A stretch of DNA of 64,000 nucleotides, from contig NZ_CP090349.1 in assembly GCF_021398735.1 (NCBI RefSeq), forward strand, positions 5,826,001 to 5,890,000, read 5' to 3'. Source of the stretch: Methylobacterium oryzae (GTDB taxonomy: Bacteria > Pseudomonadota > Alphaproteobacteria > Rhizobiales > Beijerinckiaceae). This document shows positions 39,108 through 48,666 of the stretch, one piece after another. The stretch's first letter is position 1, and each line of letters opens with the position of its first letter. A program made the position numbers and the translations under genes. The notes beneath the pieces are model-generated. The model made no database searches. It was not told the origin of the DNA and was given only the letters and a program-made list of their open reading frames with translations.

Positions 39108-40022
39108 GGTGACGGTGCCGATGGCGGCGACGGCGATCCCGGCCGCCGCGGCCTCAGCCCGGAAATCCGCCAGGCGCTCCGGCGCGACGGTGCAGAGGAT
39201 CTCGTAATCGTCGCCGCCGGTCAGGACCGCCTCGATCAGGGCGGGGTCCGCCGCGCAGGCGCACCGGGCCGCCTCCGAGAGCGGCACGTCCGCCGTCGCC
39301 ACCCGGGCGGTGCGGCCCGCGCCCAGCATCTTGGCGAGATCGCCCGCGAGGCCGTCGGACACGTCCATGGCCGCCGAGGCGTGGCGGCGGATGGCCGGCG
39401 CGGCGGCGAGCCGCGGGCGCGGGTGCAGGTAGCGGTCGGCGAGTTCGGCCCGCAGCGCCGGATCGAGGCCGGCCGCCCAGGGGGCGTCGCCCTCCAGGCG
39501 CATCCGCAGGCCGAGGGCGGCGTCGCCGATCGTGCCGGTGACGCAGATCCGGTCGCCGACCCGCGCGGTGGCGCGCCGCACGATGGCGCCGGTCGGCAGC
39601 TCGCCGAACACGCTCACCGAGATCAGCGCGGGGCCGCCGGAGCGCACCGTGTCGCCGCCCAGCAGCGGGCAGCCGGCCGCCTCGGCCGCCGCGCCGAGCC
39701 CCTGCGCGAATCCGGCGAGCCAGGTCTCCGTCCAATCGTCGGGCAGCGCCAGGGTCAGCAGGAAGCCGCGCGGGACCGCGCCCTTGGCGGCGATGTCGGA
39801 GAGGTTCACGCCGAGCGCCTTGCGGGCGATCGAGGCCGGCGGATCCTCCGCGAAGTAGTGGACGCCCGCCACCACGGCGTCGGCGGTGAGGACGAGGTCG
39901 TGGCCCGGCGCCGGTGTCAGCGCGGCGGCGTCGTCCCGGAGCCCGTCGGCGCCCGGCCCCGCGAGCGGGGCGAAGTAGCGGGCGATCAGCCCCTCCTCGG
40001 AGGCGCGGGCCGGCCCGACCAA
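39027..40022 (-). CDS. thiL: Thiamine-monophosphate kinase
   Basis: A 331-residue kinase that makes thiamine pyrophosphate from thiamine monophosphate. It shows the Asp-rich N-terminus (LRDDAAAL), LLTADAVVAGVHY, the VNLSDIAAKGAVPRG motif and DVSDGLAGDL near residue 205. No ATG exists near the conserved N-terminus; a TTG at 40022 has GGGAAGG upstream and is the only good start. It follows nusB after 3 bases. Confidence 0.94.
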   Translation of the reverse strand: MVGPARASEEGLIARYFAPLAGPGADGLRDDAAALTPAPGHDLVLTADAVVAGVHYFAEDPPASIARKALGVNLSDIAAKGAVPRGFLLTLALPDDWTETWLAGFAQGLGAAAEAAGCPLLGGDTVRSGGPALISVSVFGELPTGAIVRRATARVGDRICVTGTIGDAALGLRMRLEGDAPWAAGLDPALRAELADRYLHPRPRLAAAPAIRRHASAAMDVSDGLAGDLAKMLGAGRTARVATADVPLSEAARCACAADPALIEAVLTGGDDYEILCTVAPERLADFRAEAAAAGIAVAAIGTVTSGDGPPRFEMRDGAERVFAAGAFSHF

Positions 40023-40025
40023 GAC

Positions 40026-40646
40026 TCAGGCCTTCCCGGCCGACGGTTTCCCAGCCGCAGCTTTGCCGGGGAGCGGCTTGGACGAGCCCGGCTTGCCGGA
40101 GGCCTTCGGGGCCCCGACCTCGCCCGGCCGGACCTCCCGGGCGACCCGGTCGAGGACGGCGTTGACGAGGCCCGGCTCGTCGGCCGTGTAGAAGCTGTGG
40201 GCGACGTCGACGTATTCCGAGATCGCCGCGGCCGCCGGCACGTCGCGGCGGAACATCAGCTCGTAGGCGCCCGCCCGCAGGATCGCCCGGAGCACGATCT
40301 CGATGCGCCGCAGCGGCCAGCCCTGCGCGAGGGCCTGGTCGAGCTTGGGGTCGATGGCGCGCTGCTCCTCGACCGTGCCGCGCAGCAGGTCGCGGAAGAA
40401 CGCGGTCTCGGCCGGGGGATGGGCGATCCCGTCGACCTCCTGGCCGATCCAGAAGGCCTCGAACTCGGCGAGGGCGTCGAGCACGCCCTTGCCGGAGACG
40501 TCCATCTCGTAGAGCGCCTGCACCACCGCGAGGCGGGCGCCGCTGCGCAGGCTGATCTTGGCGGGGGCGCCGGCGGTGCCGGTGCCATTCTCCGCGCCGG
40601 TCTCCGGCTGGGTCTCGGGGGTCCCGGTCATGGGTGTATCCGTCAT
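40026..40646 (-). CDS. nusB: Transcription antitermination factor NusB
   Basis: A 206-residue RNA-binding protein of ribosomal-RNA antitermination, with the NusB core from about residue 35 ([15 protein letters not shown]) to [12 protein letters not shown]. It carries 30 extra residues at the N-terminus and a Lys/Gly/Ser tail of about 35 residues ([23 protein letters not shown]) that is not part of the standard fold. Its ATG overlaps the ribH stop by 4 bases. Confidence 0.95.
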   Translation of the reverse strand: MTDTPMTGTPETQPETGAENGTGTAGAPAKISLRSGARLAVVQALYEMDVSGKGVLDALAEFEAFWIGQEVDGIAHPPAETAFFRDLLRGTVEEQRAIDPKLDQALAQGWPLRRIEIVLRAILRAGAYELMFRRDVPAAAAISEYVDVAHSFYTADEPGLVNAVLDRVAREVRPGEVGAPKASGKPGSSKPLPGKAAAGKPSAGKA

Positions 40647-41137
40647 CGCGGGCGCGCGCCTTCGGCCGCACGCTTCAGGGCGAGCACGCCGAGCGCCGCC
40701 TCGGCGGCGCCGCCGCCCTTGTTCATCTCGGCGACCCGGGCGCGGGCGAGCGCCTGCGCCTCGGTCTCGACCGTGAGGATGCCGTTGCCCAGCGGCACGC
40801 GGCGCTGCACCGACAGGTCCATGAGCGCCCGGGCGCTCTCGCCGGCGACGATGTCGTAGTGGCCGGTCTCGCCGCGGATCACGCAGCCGAGCGCCACCAC
40901 GGCGTCGTAGGCGCCCGTGTCGAGCAGGATCGCCACGGCGGCGGGGATCTCCAGGGCCCCCGGCACGGTGACCACGGTGGCCTGCGCGTCGGCGGCCGCG
41001 ATCGCCGCCAGGGCGCCGGCCAGGAGTTCGTCGGCGATCGCGTCGTAGTAGCGCGCCTCGACCACGAGGATCCGGGCGCCGGCGAGCGCCGGGTCGGTGG
41101 GCTTGGGCGCCGAATCGGCGCGGGTATGGGCGACCAT
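40643..41137 (-). CDS. ribH: 6,7-dimethyl-8-ribityllumazine synthase
   Basis: A 164-residue enzyme of riboflavin synthesis, forming the lumazine that RibE (19268) uses. Motifs: [42 protein letters not shown] and [11 protein letters not shown]. The ATG at 41137 is chosen over more distant upstream codons. First gene of ribH-nusB-thiL, a common alphaproteobacterial order. Confidence 0.95.
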   Translation of the reverse strand: MVAHTRADSAPKPTDPALAGARILVVEARYYDAIADELLAGALAAIAAADAQATVVTVPGALEIPAAVAILLDTGAYDAVVALGCVIRGETGHYDIVAGESARALMDLSVQRRVPLGNGILTVETEAQALARARVAEMNKGGGAAEAALGVLALKRAAEGARPR

Positions 41138-41280
41138 GGCTCTCGTCCGGCCGGGTTTTCGGGAACGGGCGGGCGGCACGTCGGGCACCCGCACGGGGGA
41201 GGACGGTTAGACCGAAGCGGCCGGCGCCACAAGCCGCGCGGGATCGACCCCGGCCCGCGCCGCGGCCGCGGCGGCGCGCC

Positions 41281-41868
41281 CTACCCGACCAGCGGCGGCA
41301 GCGGCGGGGCCGCGGGGCCGCCCTCCGGCAGGGCCGTGCGGGCGACGTTCATCGTCATGGCGAGCAGCGCGTAGTAGCCGTTGATGCCGGTCAGATCGAT
41401 CGCCCCCTGCTCGCCGAAGCGCGCGACCAGGGCCGCGTAGGTCGCGTCGCTCACCGCGCGGTTGCGCATCAGCTCGGTCGAGAACGCGTAGGCGAGGGCC
41501 TCGTCGGCGCTCATCGTGTCGGGGCGGCGCCCCGCGGCCAGCGCCCGCGCGGTCTCGGGGGCGACCCCGGCCTCGAGGGCGATCGGGTGGTGGATCGCCC
41601 ACTCGACCGGCTGGCTCCATTCCCGCGCGACCACCAGGATCGCGAACTCGCTGATCCGCAGCGGCAGGACGCTGCCGTAGCGCAGGTACTGGCCCATCCG
41701 GCTCGCGCACAGCATCAGCTCGGGGCTGCGCAGGAGCGGCACGAACGGCCCGAAGACCGGGACGCCGCGCTCGGCCCGGAACGCGGCCGCCGCCTCTTCC
41801 TGCGCCGGGGACAGGCCGCCGGCCGGGATCTCCGGCATGCGCTCCGCGCTGGTCTGCCCGCTGGCCAT
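41281..41868 (-). CDS. Carboxymuconolactone decarboxylase family protein
   Basis: A 195-residue all-helical protein with the CMD core SEFAILVVAREWSQPVEWAIHHPIALEAG. It lacks the CxxC pair of AhpD-type peroxidases (only one Cys, in MLCASRMG), so a redox role is unlikely. Function unknown; relatives are annotated as gamma-carboxymuconolactone decarboxylase. ATG 41868 has GGAGGGG 7 bases upstream. Divergent from the gene at 42010. Confidence 0.87.
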   Translation of the reverse strand: MASGQTSAERMPEIPAGGLSPAQEEAAAAFRAERGVPVFGPFVPLLRSPELMLCASRMGQYLRYGSVLPLRISEFAILVVAREWSQPVEWAIHHPIALEAGVAPETARALAAGRRPDTMSADEALAYAFSTELMRNRAVSDATYAALVARFGEQGAIDLTGINGYYALLAMTMNVARTALPEGGPAAPPLPPLVG

Positions 41869-42009
41869 GCGTTTCCCCTCCGTGCTCCGGCGCCGACGCG
41901 CGGCCCGCTCTGGATTTCCGGTGCCCGTGCGCCTAGACCATTGGGGCTCACCGGCACGCACCGCGCCCGACCGGGCGGCGATCCCTGAACGCCAGCGAGG
42001 CTTACGGCT

Positions 42010-42765
42010 TTGGCCCTCCCCGTCAACGAACGCCGGCGCATCATGCTGCTCACGGGCGCGAGCCGGGGCATCGGCCACGCCACCGTCAAGCGCTTCTCGG
42101 CCGCGGGCTGGCGCGTGATCACCTGCTCGCGCCACGCCTTCCCGGAGAACTGCCCCTGGGAGATGGGCCCCGAGGACCACCTGCAGGTCGACCTCGCCGA
42201 CGCGCAGGACACGGTCCGCGCCGTCGAGGAGGTGCGGGGCCGGCTCGCCGCAGAGGGCGGGGTGCTGCACGCGCTGGTCAACAATGCCGGGATCTCGCCG
42301 AAGGGGCCGGAGGGCGAGCGCCTCGGCGCGCTGGCCACCGAGTTCGACACGTGGCAGCGGGTCTTCCAGGTCAACCTCTTCGCCACGATCCTGCTGGCCC
42401 GGGGCCTGCGCGAGGAACTGGCCCGGGCCAAGGGCTCGGTCGTCAACGTGACGTCGATCGCCGGCTCGCGCGTCCACCCCTTCGCGGGGGCGGCGTACGG
42501 CACCTCCAAGGCGGCGCTGGCGGGCCTGACCCGCGAGATGGCCGCCGATTTCGGGCCGCTCGGCGTGCGGGTGAACGCGATCTCGCCGGGCGAGATCGAC
42601 ACGTCGATCCTGTCGCCCGGCACCGAGAAGCTCGTCGAGCAGATCCCGCAGCGCCGGCTCGGCACGCCGGACGAGGTCGCCAAGGCGATCTACTTCCTGT
42701 GCACCGAGGCCTCCTCCTACGTGAACGGCGCCGAGCTCCACATCAACGGCGGCCAGCACGTTTGA
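42010..42765 (+). CDS. Short-chain dehydrogenase/reductase
   Basis: A 251-residue classical SDR. It has the Rossmann motif [11 protein letters not shown] (residues 15-25), NNAG (about 91-94), the catalytic Ser in [10 protein letters not shown] and YGTSK (Y-x-x-x-K), and the closing LHINGGQHV. The start TTG at 42010 has GAGG upstream; ATG 42043 would cut the first strand. It is the first of four coupled genes; its stop overlaps the next start (TTGA). Confidence 0.9.
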   Translation: MALPVNERRRIMLLTGASRGIGHATVKRFSAAGWRVITCSRHAFPENCPWEMGPEDHLQVDLADAQDTVRAVEEVRGRLAAEGGVLHALVNNAGISPKGPEGERLGALATEFDTWQRVFQVNLFATILLARGLREELARAKGSVVNVTSIAGSRVHPFAGAAYGTSKAALAGLTREMAADFGPLGVRVNAISPGEIDTSILSPGTEKLVEQIPQRRLGTPDEVAKAIYFLCTEASSYVNGAELHINGGQHV

Positions 42766-43961
42766 CCAGATCGGTCGCTTCCTGGGGCGCTTCCGCGCGC
42801 GCGGCGTTACCGCGCCGGCACCCGGCGGCGCGCCGCGGGCGGGTCTCGCTCGTCCTGGGCCTCCTCGCGTGCTTCGCGCCCGTCGCGGGGGCGCGGGCCG
42901 AGCCCGGAATCCGGATCCTCGACCTGCCCTTCAAGGTGCGGGCGCTGCGCGGCTCGCGCAGCGAGGCCGCGGTCTCGGTGGCGACCTCCGGGCTCCTGCC
43001 GATCACCGGCGGCATGGCAGGGGCAAAAGCCGGCGCGCAGGGCGGTGGCCAGCAGACCGGCGACGAGGAGAGCGCGCCGATCGCCGTGGTCTGGGGCGAC
43101 GACGGCGGCGCCGTGCTCGCCCTCGCGGAGGGCGGCGTCACCGTGCGGCCGATCGGTCGGGACGCGGTCGAGGGGCTGACCGCCGCCGAGACGCCGCGCG
43201 GGGCTCTGCCGGGCTCGCGCCGGGCCCTCTCGGGCCCCCTGAGCGCCTATCTCACCGGGCGCACCCGCGCCCCCGACGGCGGCGCGGCCGCCGCGGTGCT
43301 GACGATCCGCGAGCGCCAGCCGATGGCGGTGAGCACCGATCCGAAGCCCGTCCCCGTGGCCACCGTGACAGTGCCGGCGGGGGGCGAGGCCGTGTTCGCG
43401 CCGCTGCGGCCGCGCCTGCTGCGCCTCGGGGACCGCCCGGCGCTGCTGGCGGCGACGCTGTCCGGCGCGGATGCCGGTGGCCTCGTGCTGATCGACCGGC
43501 CCGCCGGCGATCCGGGCGCGGCCTGGGCCGTCGCCGCCCGCACGCCCGCCCAGCCGGGCCCACCCCTCAAGATCGCCGGCATCGCGGATTTCTCCGGATC
43601 GGGCGCCACCCAGGCCGCGACGGTCAGCGCCAAGGGCCGGCTCCAGCTCTGGACGCTGCGTCCCGACGCGATCGAGCCCGCCGGCGAGGCCGCGGGCTAC
43701 GCGGCCGGCGACGGCGATTCGGATCTCGCCGTGACCGTTCCGGCCGGCGGCAGCCCCGAGCTCGTCCTGCCGGTGGCGGGCCGGCCGGAGATCGCCTTCG
43801 TGGCGGCCAAGGGCGGCCTGCGCGAGCGGGCGCGCATGCCGCTGCCGGCCCCCGCGGAGACCGGCATCGTCGTCCTCGGCGAGGGCGCGGCGGCGCGGCT
43901 GCTCGTCGGCCTCGCCGACGGCCGGGTGGCCGTCGTGGCACCGGACGAGGGCAAGCCGTGA
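42762..43961 (+). CDS. Exported repeat-like (VCBS/propeller-type) protein
   Basis: A protein of about 399 residues starting at a TTG that overlaps the SDR stop. A long Arg/Ala n-region is followed by a signal sequence ([18 protein letters not shown], about residues 28-46). The mature part has several similar beta segments ([60 protein letters not shown]), as in periplasmic propeller or FG-GAP-like proteins. No catalytic motif. It overlaps the next start (GTGA), so it is co-translated with the Nudix gene. Confidence 0.75.
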   Translation: MTRSVASWGASARAALPRRHPAARRGRVSLVLGLLACFAPVAGARAEPGIRILDLPFKVRALRGSRSEAAVSVATSGLLPITGGMAGAKAGAQGGGQQTGDEESAPIAVVWGDDGGAVLALAEGGVTVRPIGRDAVEGLTAAETPRGALPGSRRALSGPLSAYLTGRTRAPDGGAAAAVLTIRERQPMAVSTDPKPVPVATVTVPAGGEAVFAPLRPRLLRLGDRPALLAATLSGADAGGLVLIDRPAGDPGAAWAVAARTPAQPGPPLKIAGIADFSGSGATQAATVSAKGRLQLWTLRPDAIEPAGEAAGYAAGDGDSDLAVTVPAGGSPELVLPVAGRPEIAFVAAKGGLRERARMPLPAPAETGIVVLGEGAAARLLVGLADGRVAVVAPDEGKP

Positions 43962-44494
43962 CCGCGGGCGCACCGGATTCCGACAGCCGACTGTTCCCGG
44001 CCCGGCCCTTCGTGGGCGCGTCGATCGCGGTGATCCGCGGCGAGCGGGTCCTGCTGGCGGCGCGGGCCAACGAGCCGATGCGCGGCGTCTGGACCCTGCC
44101 GGGCGGCCTCGTGGAGGCGGGCGAGTCCCTGGCCGAGGCGGCCCTGCGCGAACTGTCCGAGGAGGTCGGCCTGCCCGCCGAGGTGGTCGGCGTGCTCTCG
44201 CCCACGGAGATCATCGTCCGGGACGAGGCCGGCCGGGCCCGCCACCACTACGTCGTCCACCCGCACGCCGCCCTGTGGTGCGGCGGCGAGCCCGTGGCCG
44301 GGCCCGAAGCCCTGGGCACCCGCTGGGCGACGCTCGCGGAGGTCGCGACCCTTCCGACCACCCCCGGCCTGGTCGACACCCTGCGCGAGGCCTTCGCGCG
44401 GGTGGCGGCCCAGGGCATGGATGGAACCACGGACGGGAGCGCGGATCGGCACGCGAACCGCGCGGGAATGCCGGGCGGGGAGCCGACGGCGTGA
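43958..44494 (+). CDS. Nudix hydrolase
   Basis: A 178-residue Nudix protein with a perfect box: GGLVEAG then E.....[11 protein letters not shown] (GX5EX7REUXEEXGU) at about residues 48-70. These enzymes hydrolyse nucleoside diphosphates linked to other groups. A long low-complexity tail follows residue 150. GTG 43958 overlaps the upstream stop by 4 bases. Cargo could be NDP-sugars or oxidised nucleotides; the neighbours do not decide this. Confidence 0.9.
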   Translation: MTAGAPDSDSRLFPARPFVGASIAVIRGERVLLAARANEPMRGVWTLPGGLVEAGESLAEAALRELSEEVGLPAEVVGVLSPTEIIVRDEAGRARHHYVVHPHAALWCGGEPVAGPEALGTRWATLAEVATLPTTPGLVDTLREAFARVAAQGMDGTTDGSADRHANRAGMPGGEPTA

Positions 44495-44949
44495 GGCGCC
44501 CCGCGACCCTCCTGTGCCTGCTAGCGCTCCTGGCAGGCCCGGTCTCCGCGCCGGCGCTGGCGCAGCAGCGCTCCGGCCGGAGCGGCGCGCCCGCCAAGGA
44601 AGCCGCGAAGGAGCCGTCCAAGGAGGCGCCCGCCCCCGCGGACGTGCCCGCGCCCTACGACCGCGACCTGCTGCGCATGTCCGAGATCATCGGGGCCCTG
44701 GCGTTCCTGCGGAACCTCTGCGCGGCCCCGGACGCGGCCGACTGGCCGGCCCGCATGAAGGCGCTGATCGACTCCGAGGGCGTGACCCCGGCCCGCCGCG
44801 ACCGGCTGGCCGGCGCCTACAACCGCGGCTATCGCGGCTACGCGCTGACCTACCGGGTCTGCACGCCCGCGGCCCACGAGGCGGCCGCCCGGTACGTCGC
44901 GGAGGGCGACCGGCTGTCGCACGCACTGGCCGGGCGTTTCGGGGGGTGA
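44491..44949 (+). CDS. Exported TIGR02301-like protein
   Basis: A 152-residue exported protein starting at GTG 44491, overlapping the Nudix stop by 4 bases. It has a signal peptide ([18 protein letters not shown], about 7-24), an Ala/Pro/Lys-rich linker and a C-terminal domain with [17 protein letters not shown] and [22 protein letters not shown]. This pattern (L.FLR..C ... FN..YR...TY..C) matches the alphaproteobacterial TIGR02301 family, of unknown function. Paired cysteines suggest a disulfide. Confidence 0.83.
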   Translation: MRRPATLLCLLALLAGPVSAPALAQQRSGRSGAPAKEAAKEPSKEAPAPADVPAPYDRDLLRMSEIIGALAFLRNLCAAPDAADWPARMKALIDSEGVTPARRDRLAGAYNRGYRGYALTYRVCTPAAHEAAARYVAEGDRLSHALAGRFGG

Positions 44950-45108
44950 TGCAGGTACAGCACACATACCGGCGATGCCGGCGAAACATCGGATTTGAGC
45001 GCTCGCGTTAACCGATCCGAAATTCTCGGCTGGCCGAGCCGCCGGGACCTGCTTATCATCCATTGCGTCCGCCGGGCCCCGTGTCCGGCGCAATGGAAGT
45101 ATCCGGCC

Positions 45109-45363
45109 ATGCAGCACAGCTCTCACACCGCCCCCATCGAGGTCGATGTCGAGGAGAAACGCGTCGCGCTGAGTTACGTCTCGGAAGCGTTCGCGGAAGG
45201 CTGCCTCGATGGTCTCGACGGTGACTGCATGGCCCAGGCCGCCCTGTTCGCGGCTTTTCAGGAACTCGTGACGACGTACGGCGAAGAAGCCACGGCCCGT
45301 TACGCGGAGGGATTCCCGGAGCGCATCCGCGGGGGCGCGTTCACCACGACGCTCCAGCATTGA
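45109..45363 (+). CDS. Small protein of unknown function, 84 residues
   Basis: A short, acidic, soluble protein with ALSYVSEAFAEGCLDGLDGDCMAQAALFAAFQELVTTYGEEATARYAEGFPERI, suggesting a helical bundle. The ATG is preceded by GGAAG. Such small proteins are common in Methylobacterium but have no known role. A TTAACCGATCC half-site lies about 100 bases upstream. Confidence 0.7.
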   Translation: MQHSSHTAPIEVDVEEKRVALSYVSEAFAEGCLDGLDGDCMAQAALFAAFQELVTTYGEEATARYAEGFPERIRGGAFTTTLQH

Positions 45364-45464
45364 GCAGGTGAGCGCGGACGGTTGAGGCGCGGGCGGTCAG
45401 CGACTACGTCCCGGGTCCGCGGTCCGGCCAGCCGGACCGTTCGCGCCCCGAGGAATCGCCGCCC

Positions 45465-46316
45465 ATGCCCGTCGCCCTGCTGCCGGACCGCGCCCTGGTC
45501 ACCGTCACCGGACCGGACGCCACGACGCTGCTCCAGGGCGTCCTGACCTGCAACGTCGAGACGCTCCAGCCCGGCGAGGCGCGCCTCGGCGCCCTGCTCA
45601 CGCCGCAGGGCAAGATCCTCTTCGATTTCCTGGTCTCGCGGATCCCCGACGGCTTCCGGTTCGACGTGCTGGTCGAAAGGGCCGCGGACCTCGCCAAGCG
45701 CCTGACGCTCTATCGCCTGCGCGCGCAGGCGACCATCGCGGCCGACCCGACCGTCGCGGTCGCGGCGGCCTGGGCCGGCGCGGCCCCGCCCGCCGCGGAG
45801 GCGCTGGCCGATTCCCGCGCGGCCGATCTCGGCGCCCGTCTCTACGCCGAAGCGGGCGCCTTCTCGGCGGACGCCGCCGAGGCCGAGTACCACGCGCACC
45901 GGATCGCCCTCGGCGTGCCCGAGGGCGGACGCGACTTCGCCTTCGGCGACGCATTCCCGCACGAGGCGCTGATGGATCAGCTCGGCGGCGTCGACTTCCG
46001 CAAGGGCTGCTACGTCGGCCAGGAGGTGGTCTCGCGGATGCAGCACCGCGGCACGGCCCGGACCCGCATCCTGGCGGCCGCCTACGCGGACGCCGCGCCC
46101 CCGCCCGGCACCGAGATCACCGCGGGCGGCAAGGTGCTCGGCACCACGGGCAGCGCCGCGGGGAATCGCGGCCTCGCCACGGTCCGCCTCGACCGACTGG
46201 GCGACGCGCTCGCCTCCGGCGAGACCCCGCGCGCGGGCGACCAGCCCGTGACGCTGGCGCGCCCCGCCTGCGCGACCTTCGCCATGCCGGACGCGGCGGC
46301 GAGCGCGGCCGGGTAG
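45465..46316 (+). CDS. ygfZ: YgfZ/GcvT-domain folate-binding protein
   Basis: A 283-residue tetrahydrofolate-binding protein needed for iron-sulfur cluster enzymes under oxidative stress. The hallmark KGCYVGQE is at about residues 178-185 and the N-terminal TGPDATTLLQGVLTCNVETL is typical. It precedes tag (46459) in the same direction. Confidence 0.93.
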   Translation: MPVALLPDRALVTVTGPDATTLLQGVLTCNVETLQPGEARLGALLTPQGKILFDFLVSRIPDGFRFDVLVERAADLAKRLTLYRLRAQATIAADPTVAVAAAWAGAAPPAAEALADSRAADLGARLYAEAGAFSADAAEAEYHAHRIALGVPEGGRDFAFGDAFPHEALMDQLGGVDFRKGCYVGQEVVSRMQHRGTARTRILAAAYADAAPPPGTEITAGGKVLGTTGSAAGNRGLATVRLDRLGDALASGETPRAGDQPVTLARPACATFAMPDAAASAAG

Positions 46317-46458
46317 GATCGCGACGCGCGGGATCGGGCCGCGTGACCGCGGCTCGTCTTGCACCGGCGGAAGGGACCGTCGGGGCGGCCGTCGAGGTGG
46401 CCGTGCGGTCCCCGCCGCGGCGGTGGCGTTCCGCTCCTGTTCTCGTTACCATCGCCGT

Positions 46459-47073
46459 ATGTCCGAGACCGGCCTCATCGACCATCCCGACGGCTGCCCA
46501 CGCTGCTGGTGGGCTGGGCTCGACCCGCTCTACGTCGCCTATCACGACACCGAGTGGGGCGTGCCCGAGCATGACGGCCGCGCTCTCTACGAGAAGCTGA
46601 TCCTCGACGGCTTCCAGGCCGGGCTGTCGTGGATCACCATCCTGCGCCGCCGGGACGGGTTCCGCGACGCCTTCGCGGATTTCGATCCCGAGCGGATCGC
46701 CCGCTTCACCGAGGCGGACGTCGCGCGGCTGATGGCCGACACCCGCATCATCCGCAACCGCGCCAAGATCCAGGGCACCGTCGCGGGCGCCCGGGCGTGG
46801 CTGCGGATCGAGGAGCGCGGCCCCGGCTTCGCGCACTTCCTGTGGGACTTCGTCGACGGCCGGCCGGTCCAGGGCACGGCGCGGACCCGCGCGGAGATCG
46901 CCACCGAGACGCCGGTCTCCCGGGCGATCGGGAAGGCCCTGAAGGCCGAGGGCTTCTCCTTCTGCGGGCCGACCATCGTGCACGCGTTCATGCAGGCGGT
47001 GGGCATGGTCAACGATCACCTCGTCGGCTGCCACCGGCACGGGCCCTGCGCTGCGCTCGGCGGGTCCCGGTGA
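46459..47073 (+). CDS. tag: DNA-3-methyladenine glycosylase I
   Basis: A 204-residue base-excision enzyme that removes 3-methyladenine. It has the substrate pocket AYHDTEWGVP and FEAG-type GFQAGLSWITILRRR, the Cys/His zinc clamp in CPRCWW and the C-terminal GCHRHGPC. ATG 46459 (MSETG) lacks a clear ribosome-binding site; an in-frame upstream ATG gives a non-conserved extension. The stop overlaps the next GTG start by 4 bases. Confidence 0.94.
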   Translation: MSETGLIDHPDGCPRCWWAGLDPLYVAYHDTEWGVPEHDGRALYEKLILDGFQAGLSWITILRRRDGFRDAFADFDPERIARFTEADVARLMADTRIIRNRAKIQGTVAGARAWLRIEERGPGFAHFLWDFVDGRPVQGTARTRAEIATETPVSRAIGKALKAEGFSFCGPTIVHAFMQAVGMVNDHLVGCHRHGPCAALGGSR

Positions 47074-47660
47074 GCACGCCGCCGCGCGCGTGGCAGCGCA
47101 TGCTCTCTGGCCGCCGCCTCGACCTCCTCGACCCGGCGCCCGGGGACATCGAGATCGCCGACATCGCCCACGGCCTCGCCCGGGTCGCGCGCTGGAACGG
47201 CCAGACCCGCGGGCCGCACGTCTTCTCGGTGGCCCAGCACAGCCTGCTGGTCGAGGCGGTGGGCCGCCACCTCGCCCCCGGCTGCACTGACCGGGACGGG
47301 CTCGAGCTGCTCCTGCACGACGCGCCGGAATACGTGGTCGGGGACATCATCTCGCCGCTCAAGGCCGCCATCGGCGACGCCTATCGCGGCGTCGAGCTGC
47401 GCCTGCTCGCGGCGGTGCGCCGCCGCTTCGAGCTGGCCGCCCCCTCGCCCGCCCTCGCCCAGCTCGTGAAGCGGGCCGACCGGATCGCCGCCCACGCCGA
47501 GGCGGTGCGCCTGGCCGGCTTCGCGCCGGAGGAGGCCGAGCGCTATTTCGGCCCCTCGGTCGACCTGCCCGAGTCGGTGTCGGCCCTGGCCGGGCCGTGG
47601 CCGACCGCCGAGGCCGAGGCGCGATTCCTCGCGCGCTTCACCGCCCTGTCCCGGCCCTGA
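47070..47660 (+). CDS. HD-domain phosphohydrolase (YfbR-like)
   Basis: A 196-residue HD-superfamily hydrolase with the metal-binding pattern: FSVAQHSLLV, ELLLHDAPEYVVGDIISPLK (HD pair) and a late ASP in KRADRIAAHAEA. YfbR relatives are deoxynucleoside 5'-monophosphatases. It starts at GTG 47070, overlapping the tag stop (GTGA), linking DNA alkylation repair with nucleotide clean-up (context inference). Confidence 0.87.
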   Translation: MSTPPRAWQRMLSGRRLDLLDPAPGDIEIADIAHGLARVARWNGQTRGPHVFSVAQHSLLVEAVGRHLAPGCTDRDGLELLLHDAPEYVVGDIISPLKAAIGDAYRGVELRLLAAVRRRFELAAPSPALAQLVKRADRIAAHAEAVRLAGFAPEEAERYFGPSVDLPESVSALAGPWPTAEAEARFLARFTALSRP

Positions 47661-47710
47661 CGGATCTTCGCCCTCGATCCGTCACGATCGCAGGTCACTG
47701 GCGCCCCACC

Positions 47711-48223
47711 ATGCCGACCCTCCACGTCTGTCCGCTCTCACGCCTGCCCGAGACCGTCGCCGCCACGGGCGCGAGCCACGTGCTCACGCTGATCAATGTC
47801 GGCACGCCGCTGGAGCGGCCGGCCGTGATCGACGCCGCGAACCACGCCATCATCTGGGTCAGCGACATCGCGGCGGCCCGGGACGGGCACGTTTTGCCGG
47901 CTGAAGAACACGTGGCCCGGCTTCTCGACTTCGTCCGGACCTGGCCGCGGGAGAAGCCGCTGGTGATCCACTGCTACGCCGGGATCAGCCGCTCGACGGC
48001 CGCCGCCTACATCGCGGCCTGCGCGCTGGCGCCCGAGCGCGACGAGGCGGCGATCGCCGACGCCCTGCGGTCCGCCTCGCCCTCGGCGACGCCCAACGCC
48101 CTGTTCGTGGCGATCGCCGACCGGATGCTCGACCGCGACGGCCGCATGGTCGCGGCGATCGCCCGCATCGGGCGCGGCGCCGACGCCTTCGAGGGCACGC
48201 CGTTCACCCTCGCGCTGGCGTGA
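47711..48223 (+). CDS. Tyrosine/dual-specificity phosphatase-like protein
   Basis: A 170-residue phosphatase with the signature [10 protein letters not shown] (C-x5-R, about residues 87-96) and [16 protein letters not shown] preceding it. ATG 47711 fits the conserved beginning. A general acid Asp may be in [11 protein letters not shown]. Targets unknown. It follows the HD gene by about 50 bases. Confidence 0.86.
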   Translation: MPTLHVCPLSRLPETVAATGASHVLTLINVGTPLERPAVIDAANHAIIWVSDIAAARDGHVLPAEEHVARLLDFVRTWPREKPLVIHCYAGISRSTAAAYIAACALAPERDEAAIADALRSASPSATPNALFVAIADRMLDRDGRMVAAIARIGRGADAFEGTPFTLALA

Positions 48224-48362
48224 ACCGAACGCCGGTGCGAAGTGTGGCGCAAACGCCGCCGCGGCCGTCCAAAACGGTGCGGACCCGGCCGGCGGACTGG
48301 CCCCCAGGGTTGTGGCGACCGGGGATCGCGCCGTACAAACACCCCCAAAGGAAGTATCTGGG

Positions 48363-48623
48363 ATGAGTGCGAGCAGACCCGAGGTGGCCCCCGCCGCCGG
48401 CGACCTGCCCTTCGAGAAGGCGCTGGAACAGCTCGAGGAAATCGTCCGCCGGCTCGAGCGCGGCGACGTGCCGCTCGACGAGTCGGTGGCGATCTACGAG
48501 CGCGGCGAGGTGCTGAAGAAGCATTGCGAGGCGCTGCTGAAGCGGGCCGAGGCGCGGATCCAGCGGATCACGCTGGGCTCCGACGGGCGGCCCGAGGGCG
48601 TCGCCCCGCTCGACATGTCCTGA
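48363..48623 (+). CDS. xseB: Exodeoxyribonuclease VII small subunit
   Basis: An 86-residue helical partner of XseA, needed to make the nuclease active. The family signature [43 protein letters not shown] covers residues 17-60. It is 43 bases upstream of dxs, a very conserved pairing. Confidence 0.94.
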   Translation: MSASRPEVAPAAGDLPFEKALEQLEEIVRRLERGDVPLDESVAIYERGEVLKKHCEALLKRAEARIQRITLGSDGRPEGVAPLDMS

Positions 48624-48666
48624 GGCTCGGCGGTCGAACCGATCCCATCCGTTAGAGGTTGATGCC

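Noticed and set aside
41281..42759. Long minus-strand frame extending upstream of the carboxymuconolactone decarboxylase gene across the SDR gene
   Set aside because: Only the part from ATG 41868, which has a strong ribosome-binding site, matches the family; the rest is SDR shadow.
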